Assembly (NCBI GenBank): GCA_951213105.1
Contig: OX578135.1
Location: 163,215,250-163,279,249, forward strand
From: Amaurobius ferox
Taxonomy: Eukaryota > Arthropoda > Arachnida > Araneae > Amaurobiidae
DNA: 64,000 nucleotides
Reading direction: 5' to 3'
In this document: positions 10,545 to 22,103 of the stretch, piece after piece
Layout of the letters: each line of letters begins with the position of its first letter
Position numbering within the stretch: position 1 is the first letter of the stretch
Program-made: the position numbers and the translations under genes
Notes under the pieces: generated by a model
Seen by the model: the letters and a program-made list of their open reading frames with translations, nothing else
Told to the model about the DNA's origin: nothing
The model's database searches: none

Positions 10545-13326
10545 CACGGTCCCACTCGATTACACAACGTGAAGCGCTTGCTTTAGTGGTCTGCCGTATC
10601 GGGGAAAAAGCTAGAATCATATTTTAGTTCAGGCTTCATCCAGAAAATGTAGGTGGCGCTGATTGGTTACTATATTTTCTGCACAATGGGATACATTTCT
10701 CTTTAATTTTAACAAGATGCCAACAGTAAGTTGAGTTGGTAAATTACAATATGAACGTAAATTAATAGTTTTGTGGCGTAGACGTGCTGTTATAAAATAA
10801 TATAGCTCTGAAAATTAAGCAAGTCAATATGTTATTACAGCTTCTAAATCCGAGCTTTCTCAATCAATGAATACAATAAATCTGAGCTAATCTTAATGAA
10901 TGGTGTATTTATGTATTACCACAATTGAGAGGCACGGGTAATTTTTTTTTCTCCTAGCCTTTTCGAATAATTCAAACTTTGAAAAATTATAAGTATATTA
11001 ATTTTAGTCAACATTATTTAAAATAGTTTCACAAATAAGAACTTTATATTAATACATACTCATGAAGCCAGCTGGGAATTTTGTTACAGCAGAATGAAAC
11101 TAAACTGTTCTGATGTATTAGTTTACTTGCTAGCTTATAAATTTATCCCAATTATGTGCATTTAATCTGCACGCAATTAATTTGTTTACATAAATTACTA
11201 GTATGTATGATTATATATCTTTTTTTTATTATTATTGTGCTAAATGTCCATGTTAGTTTCTTACCTTTGGTAACATTAAATTATCAAAATTACGTGTTAT
11301 CTGAGTAATTAAATTTTAAAGAAAGTTTTATAAATTTCTATGGAAATATAAACCAATTATTTTGTATTAAATGTGCATGTATTTGAGATACTTTTAGGAG
11401 CATGAGTAAGAGGAAGCTTGAATTACATTTTAACATTCATTGCAATTGAAAGAGAGTTTTTAAGAAAGGTTTATAGCTAGAGCTTAGATGATAACTGATG
11501 ATATGAATTCTGCATCAAATTTTAGAGGATGTAGGGTGGTTCAATAAGAATTTATACTGCTGGTTTCTTTTCCACATCTGATTAAAAAATTTTCCTTGAA
11601 ACATATATTTTTCAGAATTGGTTATGGATAGAGATAATGACTGATATGGATTCAGCATCAAATTCCAGAGAGTAACTGGGGTTCACTAAGGATATCCAAT
11701 TCCAGTTCCAACTCTGCCTACCACTGACTATTTTATAAGTTAATGACCTTTTTTCATAAACTGTTTATGTAGCCTGGACTTGTATGAAATGCATCCTCCC
11801 CCCCCCCCTCCTCTCCTTCCCTTCCCTATTGCGGCTCTGGCCGTGGGAGAAATAAAAAATCCGACTGAGTTATGTACTGTCCCATGTTCGATACTTTACA
11901 ATATTTATAATAATACTTAATGTGCAAAGATACTATAACTGTGTCTTCTATGTAAACAGTGAAGAGGGATCTGGAAATACTTTTCCAAACCCATTTTCTC
12001 CTAACCATAGTCAATGCCGTTGACAGAATTTTTAGACCCCTATATAACAAATGTACAGGCCTCCTACTACCTCTTATTGTATAAGTTAATTAGTTTTTCT
12101 TGTAAAATGTTTATGTTAAAGTGGACCCTAAGCGCTGCATACTTTTGCTCCCACCCCCCATTCTGTGGCTTCGTGCATGGAAGAAATGGAAAATCCAACT
12201 GTTCCTTAAGTTCTGTCCCATGGTTGATACTATAAGTGTGATAAAGATTCTGCCTTCAACAGAAGGGGGGGGGGGCGCTCTCTGGAGGATCAGAATTTTT
12301 TTCCCAATACAATTTTCTTTGTCCCCGTGACCAGTGCTACCGATAGAATTTTCGGGCTCCTATTTACCAAATGCACCCTACTTTCCCAATTTTCTAAGTT
12401 AATGGTACTTTTTATAAACTATTAATGCAGTCTAGACCCGTAAGTACTGCATTTTTGCCCCCCCCCCATCACATTTGGTTCTTCTGTCCATGGGAGGAAT
12501 AGAAAATTATGGTCCCTTAGATTCTGTCCTGTAGTCAATACTTCAATTTTGCAAATATTCAGCCTTCTTGGTCATCAAGGAGGGGCTTTTGGAATATGAG
12601 GAAATACTTATTCAAACCCATTTTCTCTGCTCCCATGGTCAGTGCCATCAACAGGATATTTAGACCCCTATATAACAAATGTACGCGCCTCCTGCTACCC
12701 CTTATTTTATAAATTAATTACCATTTCTTATGAAATGTTGTTCTTAGCTGGCCCCTAGGCAATGCATACTTTTACTACCCCCATTCGGTGGCCTTGTCCG
12801 TGAAAGAAATTCAAAATTCAACTCCATTAGGTTCTATTTATGGTTGATATTATAAATGTGCAAATATTATGCCTCTTAGATCACTGACTGGGAGCCTGTA
12901 AAAACTCTTCGGGGAAAAATAATTCCACTCATGAAGGGGAGTCGAAAATTCGGCTTCATTCTGGGCTTAATTTCAGCCATTTAGCACACAGTTTTGGGTC
13001 TGAAGAAAATTGGTTGAAGGAAACATTAACTGTTTTTCCATGTTTTAATTTGCAAAATAGTACACAATATAAATTATTGGTTAAAGCACGCACAAAAAAA
13101 TTATCAAACTGTCTCTGATATAAAATCTAACTACAAAATAGCATGCAAGTTGCCCGTAAAACACCCACAGAACGTAATCTTAAGGGGTAACAAAGTGCTG
13201 CCACCTACCATCTAAGAGTATATATACACAAGGTAGAAATGATTCCAGAGATCTTATTGTTAACCAGATCATTCAGCAGGCCATTGCAGCAAGCGTGTCA
13301 TGTTGCGTAATCGAGTGGGGCCATGG
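10545..13326. mobile_element. 2.8 kb TIR element without coding capacity
   Basis: The left end CACGGTCCCACTCGATTAC and, inverted, the right end CATGGCCCCACTCGATTAC begin imperfect terminal inverted repeats of about 55 bp that include CAAC[AG]TGA and CGCTTGCT. TGAGAG lies directly outside the left end (10539-10544) and at 13327-13332 outside the right, a possible 6 bp target duplication with one base of uncertainty. No transposase is visible; the interior is AT-rich plus the ~310 bp repeats. The superfamily is not assigned. Confidence 0.65.
11700..12900. repeat. degenerate ~310 bp tandem repeats (about four units)
   Basis: A block with GACAGAATTTTTAGACCCC recurs at about 12025, 12342 and 12648. 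Each is followed by a run near CCTCCTACTACC, then TTATAAGTTAATTA, then a C-rich string (CCCCCC) and ATGGAAGAAAT..AAAATCCAACT. A partial unit precedes at 11700-12010. Spacing is about 317 and 306 bp. No protein reading is conserved between units. Confidence 0.75.
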
Positions 13327-13396
13327 TGAGAGAAATTATATTTTTGTTTGTGTAGACCAGTAGCTTATGCAGCAAAACATCTATTCAATATATTTA

Positions 13397-13510
13397 CTTA
13401 CTTTAAGGAAAACTTGAACAACATATTAAAGCACAAGTAAATTTAAAAATATATATATTTTATTTTATTTGTGCTTGAATATGTTGCTCAAGTTTTCCTT
13501 ATTCTTTCCT
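13397..13510. repeat. inverted repeat, ~43 nt arms
   Basis: TACTTTAAGGAAAACTTGAA at 13397 is mirrored by TTCAAGCAC...CTTAAAGTA to 13510, with a 12-base insertion in the right arm. The loop is AT-rich. It lies just outside the 10545-13326 element. Confidence 0.6.
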
Positions 13511-14169
13511 TAAAGTATTTTTTACTTATTGATTTGCTTACTTTGTTCAAGAACAGTGCTCTATCTGAGTTTGTAGCATATTCTAAATTGCTTTAAATGA
13601 AACATCAAAGTTTATATAGGCAGTCAGTTTATGAAGTCTTTGGTCACATATTAAAAAATCTGTTATGGACAGCACATGACTTTTGCTACAAACTCAAATT
13701 CATTTTCTCTTTCATAATTCATTGAGTTTATTTACTCAGCGTATTAAGTTTGCAGTTTTAATTCAATTATCACTTTTATTTGGCAACTGACATATTTTGT
13801 TAATGAGACTTTGCGAAAAGAAAAATGAAATACCTTGAAAACGGTTAGTCTTAGAATAATGGGGTTAGTCTTATTCTTTTTGTCATCAAATATTGCATAT
13901 AAAACAAGCAATTGATACATTTGAGCATATATAGTTTTTTAGTTTAGATTTTTATGATTTTTGCAGGTCATTTTGCAAAATAAGGAAGTGGCATATACTA
14001 AATTTTATGAAATTTGGTCAATTTTGAGCTAGAGTGGATACATTGCACAGACATTACCTCACAAATAGTTTTTTGTGTTCTAGAGTATTCGAAATCAGTA
14101 GATCTGTCGAAAACTCAAGTTGCAATTTTCAGCACAATTCCAATATTTTCTTTACATATTGCACACAGC

Positions 14170-14485
14170 AGGCCCGGTAGCCCAGTGGTTAGCGCACGGG
14201 AATTGCACTCACTAGGCCCAGGTTCGATTCCTGGCACTGCCAAAACTGCCGCAATGTTCACACGGAGTACAATCACGTTAAACATGTGGGTCCGTACGTC
14301 CTTCCGAGAGGTTGGTGGTAGGGGAAGGAGGGTACGGTCCCTGAGGATGCCTCCCGCACTGGGTTCTGGTCTAAATTGGGTGGCACTTCCCGGCCTTCCA
14401 AACAGTTAACCTTTCTGGTAGGTCGGATGGTCTGGGTTTCAACAACAACACCTTTCTGGTAGGTTGGACAGTCTGGGTCTCAATA
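14170..14485 (+). mobile_element. tRNA-derived SINE
   Basis: The head resembles a tRNA gene: TAGCCCAGTGGTTAGCGC (A box) and GGTTCGATTCC (B box), separated by normal tRNA spacing. A ~170 bp non-tRNA body follows, then two copies of a tail unit around ACCTTTCTGGTAGGT..GG..GTCTGGGT, each ending in (CAA)n. RNA polymerase III would drive it. It lies in the ERO1 intron and is not a tRNA gene itself, because the stems are degenerate and a body follows. Confidence 0.8.
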
Positions 14486-14719
14486 ACAACACATTGCACA
14501 CAGATGCACATGTACATCACGTTAAAAAGTTTATAGGGTTCTAGATTGTTCAAAATGTGTAGATCCATCTTAAACTCAGGTTGTGATTTTCAACACAATT
14601 CCAATATTTTCCCTATACATTCCTGTGCATGATAGGAAAAATAAAAAATCTGATGTGGGTAGCACGTGACTTTCCCTACAGACTAAAATCCCTTATCTCT
14701 TTATTTGTCCAGGTGGTAG

Positions 14720-14975
14720 ACCTGTGGCTTAGCTTCCACACTCCCCGGACTTTAATCCACTGGACTTCTTCTTCAAAGGGCACATGAAAATATTGGTGTA
14801 TGAAATGCCTGTAGATTCCATGGAAGATCTCGTTGCGAGAAACGTTGCTGCACACAAGATCAACACCACATAGAAGTTTGCAAGAGCATGCGACAGTCTT
14901 TTATTCGCCGGTGTCGGCTGTTTAACGATGCCCTCAGACGCCACTTTGAGAAGCTACTTTGAGTCTTTCTCTGAT
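14720..14975 (+). pseudogene. Tc1/mariner-superfamily transposase, C-terminal fragment
   Basis: In the + strand, frame-shifted pieces read SPDFNPLDFFFKGHMKILVYE then PVDSMEDLVARNVAAHKI and finally MRQSFIRRCRLFNDALRRHF. This follows the usual C-terminal layout of Tc-like transposases (SPDLTPLDFFLWG, then the DLVARI and RRC...HFE blocks). Only the last ~80 residues remain, with at least one frameshift. No TIRs were found nearby. Confidence 0.75.
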
Positions 14976-15248
14976 GTGAATAGAAATGTGAAACTCCTAA
15001 ATTAGTGAAGCCTCTTTTTTATTCACTGTTGAAAGATCAACGTAGATATGTAACTTTACTCTGTTCTGGCACTATGAGTGGAATGCAGCCCTAGGTTCCA
15101 TTGCAAATATTGTTCATTTTGATGTATACTATCATCCTTCCTTTTTTGTTGAAAGAGTTTACGATCACCTTGTATAACCCATCATAATAGTACACATAGC
15201 TTTGCAAATGATTTTTCATAAAATACAAAAATATATGATCTTTATATA

Positions 15249-17761
15249 CAGTTGTGAAAAAAAAAATGAACCACCCTTCGTTATTCATGCACTGTTCATA
15301 GTAGAACAAATTCAAAAATACCACTCAATAGGGAATAACATTTTCTACAAATTCGTATGCTTAAAATTTGCATAAGGGGCCATCTTCATAGCTAAATATG
15401 TATGAACTTCAAAATTTTCTAGGGCAGCACCCAATTTTCACACCAGATTTCGAATTTACATCAAAATTTTACCTCAAATACCAAGTTTCATTTGATCTAG
15501 TCGTTTCTGGATTATGTAAAGGTAAAGTTTTATGCTCTGTTAAATTAGTTTCTCAGACTTTTATTCACATTTTCTGAAATAATCTTCTTCTCATGCTGAT
15601 TTTTTTTTATGCCATTACTATTAAATGACCCAAACAAAATCTGCGGAATGTGGAAGACCCAGGCCGTCCGACTCATCCAAGGATTTGAGTAGCTGGTTGG
15701 ACGACCGGGAAAGGAAGCTAGCAGGTGCCGACTTCCATGGACAGCGACTGCTCTGGAGGTTTATTAAAAATCCAGTTTTTTAAAAGTTAAGAATAAATTC
15801 GTAAGACAGACAGTTTTACAGACAAGAAATACGGACATAACAAAGACAGGTACTGTAAACAGACACAAATATGGACACGAAACATTCAGAAAAACATCAA
15901 GGATAATAATAATGAGACATTGCACAATATGATATAGATGATGAAGTAAATACAAAATGACATGGGAGGTTGATAATAAAAGATGAAAGTGTTTTCAATT
16001 TAACAATAGTGTTATCAGTTGGCAATATGATGAGTGTATTTACAAATTAATATATACAAGTTTGTACAAACAAAAGCAGGAAAAGGGGAACAGCAGAGGA
16101 AACTTCATTGATCAGGAAAGTTAAAAGCAGTAAAGCCCGACGAACTTGTCAATTTACTTTATTGGAAATGTCTCTTGCAATGAGAACACAGTTCTTAAGA
16201 TAAAAAATGGATTGACTGTTGCGGCTGACACTGGAAAACCAAGCCGCTTGATTTCCAGGAGCAGGTTTAGAAAGATGAAATTTCTTAGTTAAGGGTCAAG
16301 AGAAAACAAAGTGATCTACGTCGCCAAAAGAGTTGCATAAGCAGTTTGAGGATTTTTTATGTTTAAAATAATATAAATAATCAAGAAAAGGACCATGACC
16401 AGTTAAAAAATAAATTAAGTATTTATTATGAATTTGGGTATTTATGTTAACTTTGGGGAGATAATTTAGAATTCTAGCTGGGTCATGAGTCCTAGGGGAG
16501 ATATATTCATTAAGATACTTTTGCCAGTTTTGAAGTAAGAGATTTTTGCAAAAATTAGTTAAATGAGAATAGGGGAGAGGAACTGAAAAAGGGGAACCGG
16601 AGGAGGATGCTTCTTTAGCGTGGAAGTTCACGACTTCATTTCCCAGAATGTCAGCATGCCAAACAAAATCTGTTTCTTAATAAGTTATTACATGTATTGT
16701 TAATTATGAAATTAATATAAAAAATATGAATACCAACCTTGATATGTTTTGATGGAAATTGATTCAGAAGGACTTTTTATATAGCTATGTAATATTTCAG
16801 CTCTTTCCTCCCGGTAGTTTCTTTCACTATATTTAAATGTTCATCATTATAATGATTTTTAGGGACATCCATTAGTTGCAAAAAGAAATGACTAACTTGA
16901 AGAATTACATTTCAAAGAAAATTTTAGAAACTTTCCCTTTATTTTAATATAATAGACATGCATTTTACCCAGTTATTATGAAAATATGTATAAAAGTGTA
17001 GTATAGTTGCACCCTAATAATCAACGCAATTCTGTGACTTTTTAAATATACAGGATTAAAGAAATTACAGAGAAGTAAAAGTTGAAATTTTATATAGTCA
17101 TATAAAATGCCCTTCTGAAACTATTTATATCAAAGTTCCCATTCATATTTATTTCGACTATTAATTTCATAATTCATATTTCACATGACAATTGATAGTG
17201 GAAAGGAAAAATAAGTTTAAATTTTTCTAGTTGTTTCATGCTAATGCATTTAAAAGTAATCAGCATGATGAAAAACAAGTCTGCAAAATTAATTTAACAT
17301 TAGGAGTTCAAAATTTTATATGCTTAAAAGACTGTAACGAAACATTTCAAACTTGGCATCACTGGGGAGGGGGGCAGATAAACTTTTTTGATTCACTTTG
17401 TTAGAACAGTTCTGAACAAGCAACAATAATTTCTTTCTTTGTGTTGCAATTTTAAATATGGAACTGATTCCCCCCCCCCCCCTCAATCATCTTCATATTT
17501 AAAACCATAATATTTCCAGATATGACAACAGGAACTTTATAAAAATTTATATTTAGGCTAATTTGAGGGTGTAAAATTTGACATCACAACTGGGTGTTGC
17601 CATTGGAAATTTTGATGTTTGTGCACAATTTGATATGAAGACAGCCCCTTATGCAATTGAATTTGTAGATATTATTTCTTATTGAATGATATCTTTGAAT
17701 TTGCTCCATGATGAACGACAACAGAATAACAAAAGTGGTTCATTTGTTTTTTCCATAGTTG
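15249..17761. mobile_element. candidate long-TIR element enclosing a LINE fragment
   Basis: The left ~260 bp (from CAGTTGTGAAAAAAAAAATG) is mirrored by the right ~235 bp (inverted it begins CAACTATGGAAAAAACAAATG). Shared inner blocks include GAACAAATTCAAA and GCATAAGGGGC, the latter close to the inner part of both arms. Both outer ends abut TA (15247-15248; 17762-17763). Two independent copies in opposite orientation are the alternative. No transposase is seen inside. Confidence 0.6.
16110..16678 (-). pseudogene. non-LTR retrotransposon fragment (RNase H end and C-terminus)
   Basis: On the - strand the reading begins WHADILGNEVVNFHAKEA, the terminal motif of a retroelement RNase H domain (usual form HxGIxGNExAD). 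It continues with an IHNKYLIYFLTGHGPFLDYL block, then CLCNSFGDVDHFVFS, the His/Cys-rich C-terminal region typical of RNase H-bearing LINEs. A stop then interrupts the frame, which resumes PLTKKFHL. Only the last ~190 residues remain. The clade is uncertain. Confidence 0.8.
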
Positions 17762-17819
17762 TACATTATCTTAATAATTTCAATGCATGCTTTATTTAAC
17801 TAATATTTCTTTATTTTAG

Positions 17820-17889
17820 AGCTTTTCGGGATCATTTTGATGAAAAAGTTATGTTTTCAGGAAATGATAGAGAAACTAGAAAATTAAAG
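17820..17889 (+). CDS. ERO1: ERO1 exon d
   Basis: The acceptor is ttttag and the donor gtaaaa. With the two bases from exon c it encodes KAFRDHFDEKVMFSGNDRET then RKLK. It matches the HFDE...F(S/A)G segment of ERO1 and ends in phase 0. Confidence 0.93.
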
Positions 17890-17999
17890 GTAAAATTTTA
17901 GGTATTTTTTAGTGAAAACATGTTTGTTTTGAGAAAAAATCAAAATAAGACTGTGTATATCTTTCAAGAAATAATTTTTTTTTTCCTTTTGCTGTCTAG

Positions 18000-18086
18000 G
18001 AAGAGTTTATAACACATTTTCTAAATATTTCAAAAATAATGGACTGTGTGGGGTGTGACAAATGCCGTCTGTGGGGAAAAATTCAG
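18000..18086 (+). CDS. ERO1: ERO1 exon e with the CxxCxxC active site
   Basis: The acceptor is gtctag and the donor gtattg. 29 codons in phase 0 read [20 protein letters not shown] and [16 protein letters not shown] is the flavin-proximal disulfide motif (C394 and C397 in human ERO1A). The intron before it is only 110 bp, so exons d and e form a tight pair. Confidence 0.96.
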
Positions 18087-18340
18087 GTATTGTTCAATAT
18101 TATAATCATAACATTAGATCAGAATTTTCTTTGAATCAATGTGTTTTTTACTATTTATGAAATCAGCTACATTATTATTAAATTCATACAAAAAGTCATT
18201 GCTTTTAGATTGTTTGGTTATTTTATATGTATTAAAAGCAAATTACAGTAGTTATCAGATATCAAATTATTCAACAAATAAGAACTGTAAAAAGATAAGG
18301 AAAAAGTAAACAACATAATTACACACAAATTGTAGCTTAC

Positions 18341-18486
18341 AGCTGTTTTGTGGGTATGTTGGATCTTTTTCGTTGGTACTAAACAGACCAAAAAACCAAA
18401 AATAAGAAAACAGCATTTTTTTACTTCAGGGGTTTGTCATTTTAGCACTGATGAAGGAGATCCAACATATCTTCAAAACAGATGTA
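18341..18486. repeat. imperfect inverted repeat with ACTGATGAAGG motif
   Basis: ACAGCTGTTTTGTGGGTATG at 18341 is inverted at 18459-18486 (AGATCCAACATATC..AAAACAG). The right arm starts just after CACTGATGAAGGAGATCC. A related string, AGCACTGATGAAGGGGATC, is at 58678. Confidence 0.55.
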
Positions 18487-18748
18487 TGCTGCATTATATA
18501 ATAATTTGTGAATAATTATGCTTTGAGTATCCAACATATTCTCAAAATAGGTCCATTGTACAGTAATATGTATATCATTATGTTACTTAATTTTGTTTTA
18601 TTTTCTTCATAAAATGTTTTTACTTATTGCTTATCTCAGCTTTTCAGATAATAATTTGTACATAATTACCAAAGCCCAGATGGTCAGGCAAAATGCTGTA
18701 TTTGCTTTATTTTGCCTATTTTTATGTTATTCCGAAATGTCTTTTATT

Positions 18749-18773
18749 GGGGGGGGGGGGGGGGGGGGGGGGG
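18749..18773 (+). repeat. homopolymer of 25 G
   Basis: An uninterrupted G run within the ERO1 intron, the longest of several G or C runs in the window. Confidence 0.95.
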
Positions 18774-19399
18774 TCCGCATAAAAGCCTACTTTTGTATAT
18801 ATATATTTTTTTCTCATTTTAAAGTTTAGTTATTTAATTTTCTTTGCATATTATTTTAAGTCAGAATTTTTTTCACTTAGTTTCTTGTTTCTTTGATCCT
18901 ATTTCCATCTGTTTCATGTAATCTCATGCACTGCATAGAATTGTAGAAGACAAAGAATTAGAGGACTTTTCCTCGAAGTTGATCATCTTGTAGCAATTGT
19001 TAAAAAGATATTTTCTACAGCTCTTTATAGAATTCAAGCCTTTAAGGAAATGGCACCAGTGTTGTTGCCAACGGAGGGGAGTGGGGGTCATACCCACCCA
19101 AGAACCCATTGAAATTTGGAAAAATGGGAAACAATATATTTGTTTACCCCCCCCCCCCCCTGGCCACACATTAAGCTACAATAAATCTTCGGGTCTGTCG
19201 TGTGGTCTGGGTTTTTTTTAACACACACACACGCACACGCACCACCCTAAAGAAAGGAAAAAAAACCATTTCTGGCAGCATACTGATTAGAGCCAGATCT
19301 TCTATTGTTCCCGAAACCAATTGTTGATCAAATTTCTAAAAAAATCGTCAATGGGTTTTTAGACAAAGAGGCCATATCTGCTAAAATTGCTAAACATGC

Positions 19400-19933
19400 T
19401 TGGCAACTCCGACCAAAGTACAGAATGAATTGATTTTTATTTCAACATATTTTAAGAAACTTCATGGGTTGATTAAACTGCTGGAAAAAAGAAATATTAT
19501 GTTGTTGGAATCATTGCAAATTGTAGCTGAAATTGTGAAAGACTTTAATTATAAAAGTACAACAGATATCCGGAAAAAATGTAAAAAAGTTTTTTTGGCA
19601 AATCAAAATAAGGACATAGTTAAAGTTCTTGGTGGTGATGGTTCTATCGAACTCTCAATATTTCCCGACATAATGGGCTGGTTCAGGCATGTCCCCATAA
19701 CTTCAGTTGAAGTGACATCATTTTCACTATTTAAAGCAAAATTAACAGGTAAAAAAGTTTTTTTGGCAAATCAAAATAAGGACATAGTTAAAGTTCTTGG
19801 TGGTGATGGTTCTATCGAACTCTCAATATTTCCCGACATAATGGGCTGGTTCAGGCATGTCCCCATAACTTCAGTTGAAGTGACATCATTTTCACTATTT
19901 AAAGCAAAATTAACAGATAGACATCAGAATTTG
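19400..19933 (+). pseudogene. hAT-like transposase C-terminal fragment with internal duplication
   Basis: An open frame of ~178 codons begins at a non-ATG codon and reads IFISTYFKKLHGLIKLLEKR, LLESLQIVAEIVKDF and then twice FRHVPITSVEVTSFSLFKAK, ending LTDRHQNL. The final block resembles the hATC dimerisation region of a widespread hAT-related family (pattern PITSxxVERxFSxxK...L), with the Glu-Arg replaced by Thr-Ser. The 56-codon block is present twice in frame. No start, TIR or N-terminal domains are seen, so it is a relic rather than a gene. Confidence 0.65.
19581..19916 (+). repeat. perfect 168 bp tandem duplication
   Basis: 19581-19748 and 19749-19916 are identical by eye along their length, starting GTAAAAAAGTTTTTTTGGC and ending GCAAAATTAACAG. 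168 is a multiple of three, so the reading frame is kept. Confidence 0.96.
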
Positions 19934-20524
19934 TAATTTTGAAGGGGGGTGGGGGAAACATGGTTGTGGTGTTTAATAGAAATTGGGTATGCAAATAATT
20001 GCATTCTCACTATTATAAGTATAACTTAGCATTTCGAGCCAATCTCATAAGCAGAAATTCATACCAATTAAATGTTTTAGCATTTTTTATGTTAATAGAT
20101 AATAGAGCTTTTATTGGAACTACATTTTCATAGATTTAGTATGTATATCAGACGGTTAGTGTTTATTTTAATCATTTTTATGCCTTTTTGCCTACTAATT
20201 TTGTTTTTAGTTCCTAAATTTCCGGGCTCTAATAATTATGCTGCATAATTTTTCCTTAGATATCAAATTAATTTTTAAAAATAGATATACACTACTAAAT
20301 TACTACTAATATGCATTTTTGTTATCTGATGAAAAATTGTTGTAATTGTTGGTTACATAGAATAAATCTCAATAGGTTATGAGTTTCTCATTTCATATAA
20401 ATTTTATAAATAAATGTCTATCTGTGTCTTTGTAATATAATATTCTCCTTAGGTACTTTTAGCTGGATATGCTACCCAGCTGCCAGGCTGATGAATGGCA
20501 ATAATAATTAAAAACTACTTTTTC

Positions 20525-20565
20525 TGAGCAGTAACCATTCATTTAAAGTTAATGGTTACTGCTCA
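20525..20565. repeat. perfect 15 bp inverted repeat
   Basis: TGAGCAGTAACCATT and its exact inverse AATGGTTACTGCTCA enclose an 11-base spacer, 25 bp before the (AT)n tract. Confidence 0.85.
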
Positions 20566-20587
20566 GTGAAATTTATGAGCATTTGGC

Positions 20588-20590
<3 letters not shown>

Positions 20591-20667
<77 letters not shown>
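20591..20667 (+). repeat. (AT)n microsatellite
   Basis: About 38 AT units without interruption, in the intron between ERO1 exons e and f. Confidence 0.97.
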
Positions 20668-20670
<3 letters not shown>

Positions 20671-21829
20671 CTATTGAAAACACCTCATATTTTCAATATG
20701 TCATAAAACGATCCTAATAACAAAGAATGTTATTTTGCATTTTGACTACCATGTATTATCTCAAATTTAAATACTTTAACTTGGAAAATTTAAAAAATAG
20801 AACAAATTACCCAGTATTGCCCAGGTTCTTAATAAGCATCCGTTCACTACCTATAAATAATTAAATAAACATCCCCTGCTTAAATAATATGTTTAAACAC
20901 AATTTAAAATAGCTTCAATCTGAAAATTATACAAATCAAATTGTACACACTCTCCACAAAAGCAATAAATATGAGAATCACAATTGATTGTATATTCAAC
21001 ACACCACTCATACAAATGTGAAAGGCTGACCATTCCACTACAGGCAGGCAATAAGGTGATTCAACGAAATTCTTTCTTTGGGAGAGAACTTCATTGAATG
21101 GATTTTTTTTTCATGCACTCCCATCTCAAAATATCTACTTCCCTACGACAAAATGAGTGGTTCCTTACTCTGTATGTTCCAACCTCCGAGATGTCTGATA
21201 GCTTGTGATATTCATTAAAAGAATCAAAGACATAGCTCAGATAAAAAAATTATATTTAATCAGCAGATGGGTTATGACGTTTGTTTTCTGGAGTGGTCTG
21301 CGATATTTTTAGCAGCTGTTGAAAAAAAAAAAAAAATGTTGGGTGGTGCATCAATTTTAATATATCATAATATAAAAATAAAAGAGGTTTAAAATACATA
21401 AAAAGCATATTATGTTTTTAATTCATTCAAATTTTTCTATTCATTGCATGGACTCTGTTCAAAGTTTCTCTGAAAGAGAATTTTTTAATCTTTCCAATGG
21501 TGTTAAGATGGAAACTCTGTGATAATACTTTAGGTTGCTAAAGTATCAATTTGTGTAAATATCGGCCTAAATCAGGGTAAAACATAAAATAACAAGAAAA
21601 CTAATTTGAAATTTAAAAAAATTAACACCACAGTGCACATTTGTATGTCCTGAAGAATTTGTGTATCAAATTTCACGGTCGTGCAATGCTTTGATTTTCT
21701 GCTACAGATTGCACACATACACAGACAGATATGCTATGAATATCTTAATAAAGAAACATAAGATTAGTTTAGAAACTAGCCATCAATTATTGAAAATGAT
21801 ATAACCTTTTATTTTTTTTTTTTTTTTAG

Positions 21830-21957
21830 ATTCAAGGCTTGGGTACAGCTTTCAAGATCTTGTTTTCAAAAGACTTACAAAACAATGTTACTGGAACCAG
21901 GAAACAATTCCGACTGACTCGTACAGAAGTTGTGTCATTATTTAACGCTTTTGGACG
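21830..21957 (+). CDS. ERO1: ERO1 exon f
   Basis: The acceptor is a long T tract ending ttttag and the donor is gtaaaa. It encodes [20 protein letters not shown], then [20 protein letters not shown] and FG, ending in phase 2. GLGTALKILFS and [15 protein letters not shown] are signature C-terminal blocks of ERO1. Confidence 0.95.
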
Positions 21958-22103
21958 GTAAAATTTTATTTGAAATATCCTTCAATGTTATATATTTTCT
22001 TTATAAAGGTGTCTATCAATTGAATAGTTACTAGCCACCACTATGCGGCTGTGCAGTCACTTCTTTTGCAATCAGTTTTTTAAAAGAAATCTCTCCATAT
22101 TAA

